Source: Haloferax sulfurifontis ATCC BAA-897
Lineage (GTDB): Archaea; Halobacteriota; Halobacteria; Halobacteriales; Haloferacaceae
Assembly: GCF_000337835.1 (NCBI RefSeq)
Contig: NZ_AOLM01000027.1
Span: forward strand, 62,001-126,000
Direction of reading: 5' to 3'
Length of the DNA stretch: 64,000 nucleotides
The notes under the pieces are model-generated. The model was not told the origin of the DNA. It searched no databases and saw only the letters and a program-made list of their open reading frames with translations. Positions 40,748-49,355 of the stretch are shown piece after piece. Both the position numbers and the translations under genes were made by a program. Numbering within the stretch: position 1 is the stretch's first letter; the number at the start of each line of letters is the position of its first letter.

Positions 40748-40869
40748 TGACATCCCAACTCAGCGGCGCGGTGCCGTGAGATACCCGCGTTGACGAGACG
40801 CTCTGCGTCTCGTTCGCACACCAGAACGCTCTGCGTCCTGGGGACGCCTTCAGGCGCGGGAGGATGTCA
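40748..40869. repeat. 122-bp palindromic mini-element with IS1341-type end
   Basis: The interval is bounded by TGACATCC (40748-40755) and GGATGTCA (40862-40869), 8-bp inverted repeats identical to the terminal string of the tnpB elements. Inside are imperfect hairpins, GAGACGCTCTGCGTCTC, then AGAACGCTCTGCGTCCTG, then CGCC-TTCA-GGCG. There is no coding capacity. It may be two opposed right ends or a decayed element. Its last three bases are the stop codon of ATPase copy 3. Confidence 0.55.
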
Positions 40870-42240
40870 GTCGAACAGCGCCAACACATCAGACGGGGTG
40901 AATAGATGGACATCATCGCGCTGTGCTGTATCTTCCACAAGATCGTCCGTGAAGCCAGACCGCGAAAAGAGTCCGTACTCAATATCTCGATCAGAACCTT
41001 GCCAACGCACGTCCGGTTCAGTCCCTTCGAGGTCGTCTAGGAGTGACTGACCAACAGAACTAGTAGTCCACTTGCATTCCCCAAGGAAGAGCGTCTTGGT
41101 GTGAGGGTTCAACCCAACTACGTCAATTTCTTGCTCGTTGTACCACCAGCGGCCGACTCGGGAACTGGAAACGGGGAATGACGGCGTTCGGGCAGCTTGT
41201 CGACAGACTTCTTCAAATGCGAAGCTTGTGTGCGTTGGTAATGTCTCAGCAATCGATTCTCGAACGGGGTCGGTTCGGCCTTGTTCGAGGGTTCCTCGGT
41301 TCGGCGAGACGTAGCGGAACCAAAACCGGACGAATTGGTCAGTCAGCGTGTAGACACCGCGTCCGTCAGGATCTGTGACTGGTGTTTCGCGCTCGACGAG
41401 CGCTAACTGAGTCAGGTTTTGGAGATACCGTGAGATACCGCTTGCCTTCTTCTCGATACGATTCGCGATATCGGTCACACGAGTTGCACCGTTGGCAATC
41501 GCTTCAAGAATTGCCATGTAGGTGGTCGGTTCTCGGAGTTCCTGTCGGAGCAGAAATTCAGGCTCTTCGTAGAGGAACTCACCCTTCGAGAGGATGTGCT
41601 GTTCGATGTTCGAAAAGAGGTCTTGAGTTCCGTCAAATTGCTCGAGATAGGCTGGAACCCCACCGAGTACACTGTAGGTCTGGATTGTTGTGTCAGCATC
41701 ATACTGAGGGAAGAATTTCGATACGTCACCGATAGTGAGTGGTTCAAGTCGCCACTGTCCAGTTCGGCGCCCATAGAGGGGACTCTCGTAACTCAACACA
41801 CCTTCTTCCATCATCGAGATCGACGAGCCTAGGAGAACGATTGAGATGTCTGTGTCAGCGAGTACCTCGTCAACGATGGTCTGGAACACCGATGGGATGG
41901 TTTCGTCTTCCGCTACGAGATAGGAGAATTCGTCTAATGCGACGACAAACGGGCCGTCAACTCGACCCTTAAGATACCGAAATGCGTCTAGAAATGTGTC
42001 CACATCGGGTGGAACATCGTCAAAGTGGTCCGCACACTGACGTGCAAATTGCGTTGCGTTGTGTTCCGGACCTCGTTGGTCACAAAGGTAGTAGTGGGTA
42101 TCCTGGGCTAGCGAATCGAGTGCGGTCGTGACGAGCGTCGTTTTTCCTACTCGACGGCGGCCATATATGACGAGAAACTGCCGGTCATTTCGCCTGAGGT
42201 GTGAGGTCAGCCATTCCAATTCCTGCTCTCGATTGATCAT
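40867..42240 (-). CDS. Archaeal ATPase with PD-(D/E)xK-like C-terminus (copy 3 of 3)
   Basis: 457 residues. Walker A LVIYGRRRVGKTTLVTTALD (K33), Walker B VALDEFSYLVAEDE, winged helix (ATRVTDIANRIEKKASGISR), nuclease-like core RWWYNEQEIDVVG...LFLGECKWTT. It keeps all the motifs of the other two copies but is clearly diverged, so they are not recent duplicates. The promoter region has the inverted repeat TTATGCA / TGCATAA (42240-42271). As in copy 2, the stop codon coincides with an insertion-element end. The adjacent, same-strand location of copies 2 and 3 suggests they form a functional pair or arrived together. Confidence 0.85.
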   Translation of the reverse strand: MINREQELEWLTSHLRRNDRQFLVIYGRRRVGKTTLVTTALDSLAQDTHYYLCDQRGPEHNATQFARQCADHFDDVPPDVDTFLDAFRYLKGRVDGPFVVALDEFSYLVAEDETIPSVFQTIVDEVLADTDISIVLLGSSISMMEEGVLSYESPLYGRRTGQWRLEPLTIGDVSKFFPQYDADTTIQTYSVLGGVPAYLEQFDGTQDLFSNIEQHILSKGEFLYEEPEFLLRQELREPTTYMAILEAIANGATRVTDIANRIEKKASGISRYLQNLTQLALVERETPVTDPDGRGVYTLTDQFVRFWFRYVSPNRGTLEQGRTDPVRESIAETLPTHTSFAFEEVCRQAARTPSFPVSSSRVGRWWYNEQEIDVVGLNPHTKTLFLGECKWTTSSVGQSLLDDLEGTEPDVRWQGSDRDIEYGLFSRSGFTDDLVEDTAQRDDVHLFTPSDVLALFD

Positions 42241-42271
42241 TATGCAGTAGATTATATTATCTTGTGCATAA
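42240..42271. promoter_or_regulatory. Inverted repeat at the ATPase copy 3 promoter
   Basis: TTATGCA and TGCATAA, perfect 7-bp arms separated by 18 AT-rich bases (GTAGATTATATTATCTTG) that contain TATA-like sequence. It directly abuts the start codon, so a bound protein would block transcription. Confidence 0.45.
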
Positions 42272-42712
42272 GATTTGTGGTGGAGTTTGAATACCGTGAT
42301 TTCATCCCGGACTGGGCGGTATCCGAAAAGCGCTCGCGGGGCGCAGAAGGCGAGCGAGGCGTGTCGTTCGTACTACACCAGACTACCGGTAGACGCCGTC
42401 AGCTCCACAACAGACGACGGGCGGGATTGAAAGGGCCGGACGGCATGCCCTGACGACGCAAGCACCGCAGGAACGAGGCGCGCAGCGAGTCGTGGCCGTC
42501 GAGCGTCCGGGGGCTTTCGTGGATCATTCAACTGACGGTGCCATCGATATCTGGGTCCAAAGACAGCACTCATAACGTGGCACGACACCCGCATTCCGAT
42601 CAAAAAACGACGAGAACTAAGTTGGGAGCCTTGTCTACCTGAATCAAGGAGAGAGTCCCGCCGTTCACGGCGGGCGTGAATCCGACAACAAGGACACAAC
42701 CGCCGACAATGC

Positions 42713-42847
42713 TCAGTCCGGGGTATCCAAGTTCTCCGCCGCGTGGAGCAACATCCCCTTCCACGTCAGCCCGTTGTGCCGCTTAATCGCCCGTAACCGC
42801 TCGTACTGTTCGTCATCCTCTATCTCGATTTGGACCGTCGTTGCCAT
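42713..42847 (-). CDS. Small accessory protein of the IS1341-type element
   Basis: 44 residues: ATTVQIEIEDDEQYERLRAI then KRHNGLTWKGMLLHAAENLD. A beta strand followed by two helices fits a ribbon-helix-helix or related small DNA-binding fold. Genes of this kind are common just upstream of and divergent from haloarchaeal IS200/IS605-type tnpB genes, where they may regulate the element. Only 53 bases separate the two start codons, so the promoters overlap. Too short for most automatic gene callers. Confidence 0.7.
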   Translation of the reverse strand: MATTVQIEIEDDEQYERLRAIKRHNGLTWKGMLLHAAENLDTPD

Positions 42848-42900
42848 GTCACCATTGATTAACCATTGGTTTATCAATGTGGTGCACGAACCAGTAGTTG

Positions 42901-44232
42901 ATGAAGCGGACCAACACCTTCGAGGTGGTTCCTCTGTCCGACGCGGACGAGGTGTTGCTTCGACGCCTATTGGACGCTTCTGCCGCTCTCTGGAACGAGA
43001 TCAACTACGAGCGCCGCGAACACTACGCCGACTCCGACGCGGACGTATGGGACATCAGCGAGTATCGCGGGCGCTACGGCGGCACGCTCGGGGCTTCGAC
43101 CGTTCAGCAAATCGAACGGAAGAACCGCGAAGCGTGGCGGTCGTTCTTCGCGCTCCAAAAGAAGGGCGAAGCAAACGGCAAGCCCGGATACTGGGGCAAC
43201 GCCGAGGACGGCCGCGAACTCCGAACGTACATTCGGAACACGTCGTACTCTGTCGAGTGGGGCGAATACTCCCGGCTCGAAATCCTCGTCGGCCAAGACC
43301 TGAAAGAGGAGTACGGTCTTGGATACCGCGAGAGGCTTCGGCTCGAAGTCCGGGGCGAACCAAACTGGAAAGAGTACGACAAGCAAGGCCGGTTGGAGTT
43401 GTTCTGGGACGAGACTGCACAGACGTTCAGGGCCTTTCAGCCAGTCACCGTAGACAATTCTCGGCTGGCACACCCACTGGCGGACGAAACCGCCGCTCTG
43501 GATATTGGTTCGAACAACCTCGTCGCCTGCACGACCACGACCGGCACGCAACTGCTGTACGAGGGGTGCGACCTGTTCGAGCGGTTCCGCGAGACGACGC
43601 GAGAAATCGCTCGTCTCCAATCGCTCTTGGACGACGGCAGGTACAGCAGTCACCGGATACGCTCGTTGTACCGCCGTCGGACGCGCCGACGCGACCACGC
43701 CCAAGACGCACTCGCACGTGACCTCATAGAACGGTTGCACGACGAAGGCGTCTCCACGGTGTACGTTGGGGCACTCACAGACGTACTCGACACGCATTGG
43801 TCGGTCGAAGCGAACGCGAAGACGCACAACTTTTGGGCGTTCCGGCAGTTCATCGACCGACTCGCCGGTACCGCCGAGGAGTATGGTATCTTGGTGGAGG
43901 TTCGTTCGGAAGCATGGACCTCTCAAGAGTGTCCGAACTGCGGTTCAACAGATCGGACAACACGCCACCGCGACACGCTGACGTGCCCGTGCGGTTTCGA
44001 GGGCCACGCAGACCTCACAGCGTCCGAAACGTTCCTGAGACGTCATCAGAACTCAGAACGTTCTGATTGGCGAACGAGACACGCTGTGTCTCGTCAACGG
44101 CAGACCGACGTAGCACGGCCGATGGCACGGCCCGTGCGCCTCAAGTGGAACGACCACGACTGGTCAGAGTCACCACGCTCTTGTTCCAACGAGGAGCGCA
44201 CGAACCCGCAAGTTGCCTCCGTGGGTCGGTAA
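42901..44232 (+). CDS. tnpB: TnpB RNA-guided nuclease, second subtype
   Basis: 443 residues from the ATG at 42901. It belongs to a different subgroup from the TnpB at 16281. RuvC-I is [20 protein letters not shown]; the motif-II region is [30 protein letters not shown]; the zinc ribbon is [12 protein letters not shown]...CPCGFEG, followed by Ruv[17 protein letters not shown]. The position of the usual motif-II Glu (V-E-D-L) is Gly, as in the other TnpB genes here; Asp in VLDTHW may be a substitute. The C-terminal 60 residues beyond motif III are poorly structured and overlap the region from which guide-type RNAs are expected. Confidence 0.88.
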   Translation: MKRTNTFEVVPLSDADEVLLRRLLDASAALWNEINYERREHYADSDADVWDISEYRGRYGGTLGASTVQQIERKNREAWRSFFALQKKGEANGKPGYWGNAEDGRELRTYIRNTSYSVEWGEYSRLEILVGQDLKEEYGLGYRERLRLEVRGEPNWKEYDKQGRLELFWDETAQTFRAFQPVTVDNSRLAHPLADETAALDIGSNNLVACTTTTGTQLLYEGCDLFERFRETTREIARLQSLLDDGRYSSHRIRSLYRRRTRRRDHAQDALARDLIERLHDEGVSTVYVGALTDVLDTHWSVEANAKTHNFWAFRQFIDRLAGTAEEYGILVEVRSEAWTSQECPNCGSTDRTTRHRDTLTCPCGFEGHADLTASETFLRRHQNSERSDWRTRHAVSRQRQTDVARPMARPVRLKWNDHDWSESPRSCSNEERTNPQVASVGR

Positions 44233-44446
44233 GCGATACCCCCAGCGAGAGGAAACCCGGCGTTCGCGCCGGGGAGGATGTCATGCGCTGTCCTCGAACC
44301 ATCGGACGTCAAGGCGAACGTCACGAATCGACTCTGTGCTCTGTGTCAGTTAGAAGTCAATCCCGACCCCAATTATCAAACAATAATGTAATGCCATCTA
44401 GTTTTATTTCTGAAACCACAGGTATAGAAGATATTATGTCCACTGT

Positions 44447-47400
44447 GTGGGATTGAAACTCGTTATTTCGTCTACAACCGACCGAGCCTTCATCCGCCTC
44501 TCGCCAACTGCGAATACGTTCACCCCTTCGACGGTTACAGCACAGTTTACCCGACTGTACTACCTGTTAGAAACGAATCACAAGCCAGCCACTCTCGAAT
44601 GGTTACTCGTCACTGATGGATCGAACGCAGACACGATCGAGTACGTCCTGAGCGTCGACACCGCACTCGCCCCAGCGATCGAAGCGTGGTGTCGAGAACT
44701 CGTTCCGAACTCGTTCGATATTTCGACTACAACGACAGACCCACTACGTTGTCTCTCGCCCGCTGACGCTGACGCCGATCCAGACGATGGGGACCTCAAA
44801 TCGTATTCACCACCACGATACCGAGCAGTCGAGTTCGTAGGCGTCACAGACCGACGCGAAGACTGGCAAACTACACTCACCGCATACGACGAGTTCACCG
44901 ACGAACACAGTCAGCTACCACTCGCAACGGTGGTGAGTGCGCTCGCCAGCTCATCGGTTCCGATGGCGGTCCAGATACTCATCACACCGTATCCAGACTG
45001 GCGACACCACGCCCTCGACAGAAAACAACGACTCAAACGCGGCCGAGATACGGTCTTCCAGCGATTCGTCGAAGACTGGCTTGTCTCGACAGACCCCGAG
45101 ACCAACGTCTCTGACCCAGAGGTTCGCTCACGCGTGGCTGCACTCGAAGAAAAAGACGCACAACACAGCTTTACAGTCACTGCTCGGGCAGTCGCGGTGA
45201 CGACCGACCAACGTGCACAATTACCCGACTTCACCCCAGTCACCACGGCATTTTCGCATCTCAATGGTGACCACTACCGAATTGAAGGTCGGACACACCA
45301 CGGCGAAGACGCGAACTCAATCTACGACTCACTACGCAATCGCGTCACGATCGACCCAGAACACTCGAAGTTTACTGCGAGACTTCCGTGGACCGAAAAT
45401 GCCAGTCGTGGACTCGTCATGGATGGGCGAGAACTCCCGTTGGTGTGTCTCGTAGATGCAGCCACCCTCCCGACAACAGCCCACCGTGCCCTTGCGCCCA
45501 CACCGACTGACGAACATGGTCTGCCACGCCCGCCACGTGATCGACTCGAGCGATATCGAACAGCGGGATTCACCCTCGGCCATGCACAGACGGCCGACGG
45601 TGATGCCGAAGCCGTCTCCATCTCACTGCCGCCAGCACTCCAACCCCTCCATGTTGGTATGTTCGGCCGGACCGGATCTGGCAAATCATCGAGTCTGGTT
45701 GCGGCGCTTCTCGAGAATCACGCAGCAACAGATGGCGCCGATATCCTCATCGACCCCAAAGGCGACGGAATGGCCGACGACTATCTCCGAGCACACTATG
45801 CGAAATACGGCTCACTCGATGATGTCTACTACTTCGATTGCACAGAGACGCTCCCCGCGCTGTCGTTTTTCGATATTCGCGACCAACTCGATGCAGGTAT
45901 CGACCGGACGACTGCTGTCGAAGACGTCGTCGACCACTACATCGATATCCTGATCGGCATCATGGGTCGCGGCCGATTCGAACAGGCGGTTCGGTCACCC
46001 GACATCATTCGCTATGTTCTCAAAGCGATGTTCGATCCGATTCATGGGTCGAATGCCTTTAGCCATCGTGAGTTCCAGACAGCAGTCGCCAGATTGCACG
46101 AAACGCGCGACCCACCACCGGTGGTGGATGAAGATCTCCAGGCCATGCTCGCCGGTGTCGCCGCCAACTCGAAGCGCTCGTTCGACGAGCTCATGCAAGG
46201 GGTTGCAAACCGTGTCGAGAAAATCCCACTCGATGCTCGGCTTGCACAGGTCTTCAATCATATCCCAGCCGACGAGAGCGACGATCCGAGCTTCGATCTT
46301 CGGAGACTCATCGACGAAGATGCAGTCATCATTATCGAGACGGGCGGGCTCAGGCCGGCCTCACAACGGGTCATCACGCTCGTCATTCTCTCGGCATTGT
46401 GGACTGCCCTTCGCCGGCGGACCCAACAAGGTGACGACGAGACAGACCACCCACTCGTGAATCTGTATCTCGAAGAAGCCGCGCAGTTATCGACGTCATC
46501 GCTCTTGTCAGCTCTCCTTGCCCAGTCTCGTTCATTCGGCCTCTCGGTTACCCTGGCGATGCAGTTTCCGGCACAACTCAGAGAAGCCAATCCAGAGGCC
46601 TATCGCGAAGTTCTCAATAACGTCTCGACGATTATTACAGGGAACGTCGCAGTCGACCCACAGTTCAGTCGGCGATTTGCAACAGCCGAGCGTCCCGCAA
46701 CGGAGGTGCAAACCCGACTCCGTGCGCTTCGTCGTGGACAGTGGCTCGCAACGCTCCCTGCGGGATTTGGAGACCCAGAACCACAGCCGTTCGTCCTCCA
46801 GAGCCCACCGCTCCCTGCTGGCCATCCAGAAAGCGAGGCCCCGTTTTCACCCGCTCGTGAGACAGCATACACAACAGCACTCGAGTTGTGTACTGCTCGA
46901 TCTTCCCACGCGTCTGGGATCGATGTCTCGGGAATTGGCAGTCGAACCACCCACACAGAGCGAACACACACGTCACTGGGCCACCGCGAAGCAGCACCAC
47001 TTGATGAGTCCGCAGCGTCACCACACCATACGACGACTACGTCCGCACAAACACCCCCATCGCCCGCCGCAGACGCTCCAACGGAACCATACCCAGATCG
47101 GAACGCACCAACGCCCGATGCCCGTATCAACTCTGCGCTGCCCTATACGTCGCGTCTCCCACCGATGGTTGTGTATGACCCTGAAGTTCACGTCGTCGTC
47201 TGTGAGGAGTGTTCAACTCGATACGACCCAACACTCACAGGCATCAAAAACGCCGTCGAGTGTTGTCACAGCCTCGACGACGTTGACCGTGATGACATCC
47301 CAATCTCACAGCTCCCACTCAAACTTTCGGCAGTCGAACGCGGCAGTAGTGCCTTTACCGACGCACAACTGCGGTTCCTCCAAGCGGTCTACTCTGCACA

Positions 47401-48067
47401 TCAGCGTCGATTCGACCCCGAGTTCGAGTACGACCTCTTGTATGACAGCATGGTTCGTCTGCAAGAATACACCGGCATCAGATATCAGGAAGTCCAAGAA
47501 CTCATCGATGGCGGGTCTCTTTCGGTCGATTGCACATATCCACACAAGCTCTACACAGTTACACCAAAAGGTCGGCGTGCGATTGCAGTTCGCCATCGCG
47601 AAGGTATTGCCCACGGCCACGGTCGAGGTGACCTGAGTGAGTCGAGTCTCCACGTCGTCATGGTCGAACTTGGCCGGCGGTATCTCGAAGCACAGTTCGT
47701 TGACGACAATGACTCAGCAGCTGTCGAAGCTGTCGCATACTACGAACACGAAGGCTCGCGTCTCGATGCGGTCTGTCTCGATGAGGATGGCGACATCGCC
47801 GTCACACTCGAAGCTGAGCGAGCGAATCACGATATTTTGACTGCTGTTCCAGACGACTACGATAAGATGGCTGCGTGCGATCCCGAAGCAGCGGTGTGGG
47901 TGGTGAAGAATCGAAGTGATGCACATGAGGTCCTTCGTGCACTTAACGAGCCAAACGAGGGCCACCCACGCGTCGAAAAGACCTACAGTTCGAATTCGCC
48001 GCCATCGTCGTTCAAGATTCACCAACCCGGATTCACCGAGATGCGCACGCTACAGGAGTTGCAGTAG
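44447..48067 (+). CDS. Very large TraG/VirD4-like coupling ATPase
   Basis: 1206 residues from a GTG. The first 390 residues are a haloarchaeal-specific N-terminal region without membrane helices. Then comes a HerA/TraG-type ATPase: Walker A HVGMFGRTGSGKSSSLVAAL (about 403-422), DILIDPKGDGMADDY, Walker B LVNLYLEEAAQL and a VTLAMQFPAQLREANPEAY motif. A Ser/Thr/Pro-rich linker (about 810-890) leads to a C-terminal part with a Cys pair (VVCEECSTRYD), a winged helix, and EGSRLDAVCLDEDGDIAVTL-EAERANHD, which resembles a PD-(D/E)xK nuclease-like core. Coupling proteins bring DNA to the mating channel. The missing membrane anchor and the extra domain are unusual. Confidence 0.82.
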   Translation: MGLKLVISSTTDRAFIRLSPTANTFTPSTVTAQFTRLYYLLETNHKPATLEWLLVTDGSNADTIEYVLSVDTALAPAIEAWCRELVPNSFDISTTTTDPLRCLSPADADADPDDGDLKSYSPPRYRAVEFVGVTDRREDWQTTLTAYDEFTDEHSQLPLATVVSALASSSVPMAVQILITPYPDWRHHALDRKQRLKRGRDTVFQRFVEDWLVSTDPETNVSDPEVRSRVAALEEKDAQHSFTVTARAVAVTTDQRAQLPDFTPVTTAFSHLNGDHYRIEGRTHHGEDANSIYDSLRNRVTIDPEHSKFTARLPWTENASRGLVMDGRELPLVCLVDAATLPTTAHRALAPTPTDEHGLPRPPRDRLERYRTAGFTLGHAQTADGDAEAVSISLPPALQPLHVGMFGRTGSGKSSSLVAALLENHAATDGADILIDPKGDGMADDYLRAHYAKYGSLDDVYYFDCTETLPALSFFDIRDQLDAGIDRTTAVEDVVDHYIDILIGIMGRGRFEQAVRSPDIIRYVLKAMFDPIHGSNAFSHREFQTAVARLHETRDPPPVVDEDLQAMLAGVAANSKRSFDELMQGVANRVEKIPLDARLAQVFNHIPADESDDPSFDLRRLIDEDAVIIIETGGLRPASQRVITLVILSALWTALRRRTQQGDDETDHPLVNLYLEEAAQLSTSSLLSALLAQSRSFGLSVTLAMQFPAQLREANPEAYREVLNNVSTIITGNVAVDPQFSRRFATAERPATEVQTRLRALRRGQWLATLPAGFGDPEPQPFVLQSPPLPAGHPESEAPFSPARETAYTTALELCTARSSHASGIDVSGIGSRTTHTERTHTSLGHREAAPLDESAASPHHTTTTSAQTPPSPAADAPTEPYPDRNAPTPDARINSALPYTSRLPPMVVYDPEVHVVVCEECSTRYDPTLTGIKNAVECCHSLDDVDRDDIPISQLPLKLSAVERGSSAFTDAQLRFLQAVYSAHQRRFDPEFEYDLLYDSMVRLQEYTGIRYQEVQELIDGGSLSVDCTYPHKLYTVTPKGRRAIAVRHREGIAHGHGRGDLSESSLHVVMVELGRRYLEAQFVDDNDSAAVEAVAYYEHEGSRLDAVCLDEDGDIAVTLEAERANHDILTAVPDDYDKMAACDPEAAVWVVKNRSDAHEVLRALNEPNEGHPRVEKTYSSNSPPSSFKIHQPGFTEMRTLQELQ

Positions 48068-48104
48068 GGTCGATCTCACAAACGAGAACACCAACGAAAC
48101 AGAG

Positions 48105-49355
48105 CTATCGTCTGAGCCACCCAAACAGCGACCACCCACGACCACTCTCTTCTGTCTCGTCTCTCGTATCGACCGCCGCTTCCAGTTCACGTCGCCGTTC
48201 ACGCTCGGCTTCCAACTCCGCCTGTAATCGTTCGTTCTCTTCGAGAGTCACTTCGAGATGACTCCGCAGGTCTTTGAGCCGTTCAATGTGGTCGGCGTCG
48301 CGAGCTGCGGCTGTCTTTGCACCGTCGGTTGGCGTGGCCGATGGTGGGTCGTGTGGCGTCTGGTGGTCCGCACGTCCAGTTCCATCTTGGGTGGTGTCTG
48401 TGCGCGATGTTGAACGAGGTGCTGCAGTCGATCTCTGTGAAGGCTTATAGAAATCCGACGTACCTGAGACCGACCGCTCAATGGTCTTTTCTCCGTACGT
48501 CGACCCATCGGCGAAATGAACGTCATCCCATTTCTTGCGATACAATCCTGAGTCACAGAAGAGTCGGTCGATCTGTGCTGCGTCGCCACCTGTCCAAAAC
48601 GCCAGGATCGAACACAGTGCCATGTCTGCTTCTGAGTGGCTGTCGTACGCGCTGGTGTCTCCTTTCCACAGTCGACTGAATTTCGGGCCGTTTGCTGCGT
48701 TCGATGCCCGTTCGACCACATCTTCGTCGGTGAGGGCGTTTCCTGGCGTGTCGGCAGCACTCGATTTCTGAGTCGCGCTGTCTGTGTTCAGTGGTTGTGT
48801 GCCGCGCTGGGTGTGTTGTGTCTCGAAGTACGCACTGTGGATTGCGGTGAGTTCGTCCGTTCGGTCGGCAACTGTCGTGGGCGTCTCGTCAACGTGGTCG
48901 CCAGTCACCGTGAAGAATCGCGCGTCTTCGTAGAGTTCGAGGTTTCCGGTTCGATTGCCACCAGGGGGGAGCGATCTACGGACGATGATGTGATAGCCCG
49001 TTCCTGACGGACTGACCTCTGTATACGACGTGAGCTGGTTGATGATCTCTGTGGCCCATTCGTCTGTCTCGCCCGTTTCGCGACTGCGGCATTTGTCGAG
49101 GTCAACACCGACATACGAGTCGTCGTCGCTGAACACGAAGCCAACACCGTCTGCCGCGTCGTCTGTTGCATACGCGAGCGCTTTGTTGAACGTCGTCCAC
49201 GTCGCCGCATCGGTTGCAGAAGCGTAGCCGCCGTTCACCGATACTGGAACCTTCGTTTCAGCTCCACCACGTGTCTGTTTTCGCCATCCGACCCATTGCT
49301 CTCGTTTGAGGAGTTCGTCGGGAAGTGTGTCGCGTGCAGGAAGGGGCGGCGTCAT
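48105..49355 (-). CDS. Primase-polymerase-like plasmid protein
   Basis: 416 residues. The N-terminal 190 (KREQWVGWRKQTRGGAETKV, then GVGFVFSDDDSYVGVDLDKC and SYTEVSPSGTGYHIIVRRSL) match the AEP-type primase-polymerase domain found on plasmids and phages (NrS-1-like): D-x-D in GVDLDKC supplies the metal ligands, and SGTGYH is the conserved nucleotide-binding turn. A second conserved domain follows (GPKFSRLWKGDTSAYDSHSE, ADMALCSILAFWTGGDAAQI). The C-terminus is a coiled coil (LRSHLEVTLEENERLQAELE). It probably primes or extends DNA for the element. Convergent with the coupling-protein gene. Confidence 0.82.
   Translation of the reverse strand: MTPPLPARDTLPDELLKREQWVGWRKQTRGGAETKVPVSVNGGYASATDAATWTTFNKALAYATDDAADGVGFVFSDDDSYVGVDLDKCRSRETGETDEWATEIINQLTSYTEVSPSGTGYHIIVRRSLPPGGNRTGNLELYEDARFFTVTGDHVDETPTTVADRTDELTAIHSAYFETQHTQRGTQPLNTDSATQKSSAADTPGNALTDEDVVERASNAANGPKFSRLWKGDTSAYDSHSEADMALCSILAFWTGGDAAQIDRLFCDSGLYRKKWDDVHFADGSTYGEKTIERSVSGTSDFYKPSQRSTAAPRSTSRTDTTQDGTGRADHQTPHDPPSATPTDGAKTAAARDADHIERLKDLRSHLEVTLEENERLQAELEAERERRRELEAAVDTRDETEESGRGWSLFGWLRR

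Larger units (their letters stand above)
42650..44283 (+). mobile_element. IS1341-type element with tnpB and a divergent small gene
   Basis: The left end is marked by CCCGCCG-TTCA-CGGCGGG (from about 42657). The right end is CCCGGCG-TTCG-CGCCGGG (44256-44273) plus AGGATGTCA. It contains tnpB and, on the opposite strand, a 44-codon gene. tnpA is missing. Exact left boundary uncertain by tens of bases. Confidence 0.7.

Noticed and set aside
44441-44462. GTGTGGGATTGAAAC resembles part of haloarchaeal CRISPR repeats.
   Set aside because: It occurs once, without spacing or further copies, and overlaps the start of the coupling-protein gene. No array or cas genes are visible.
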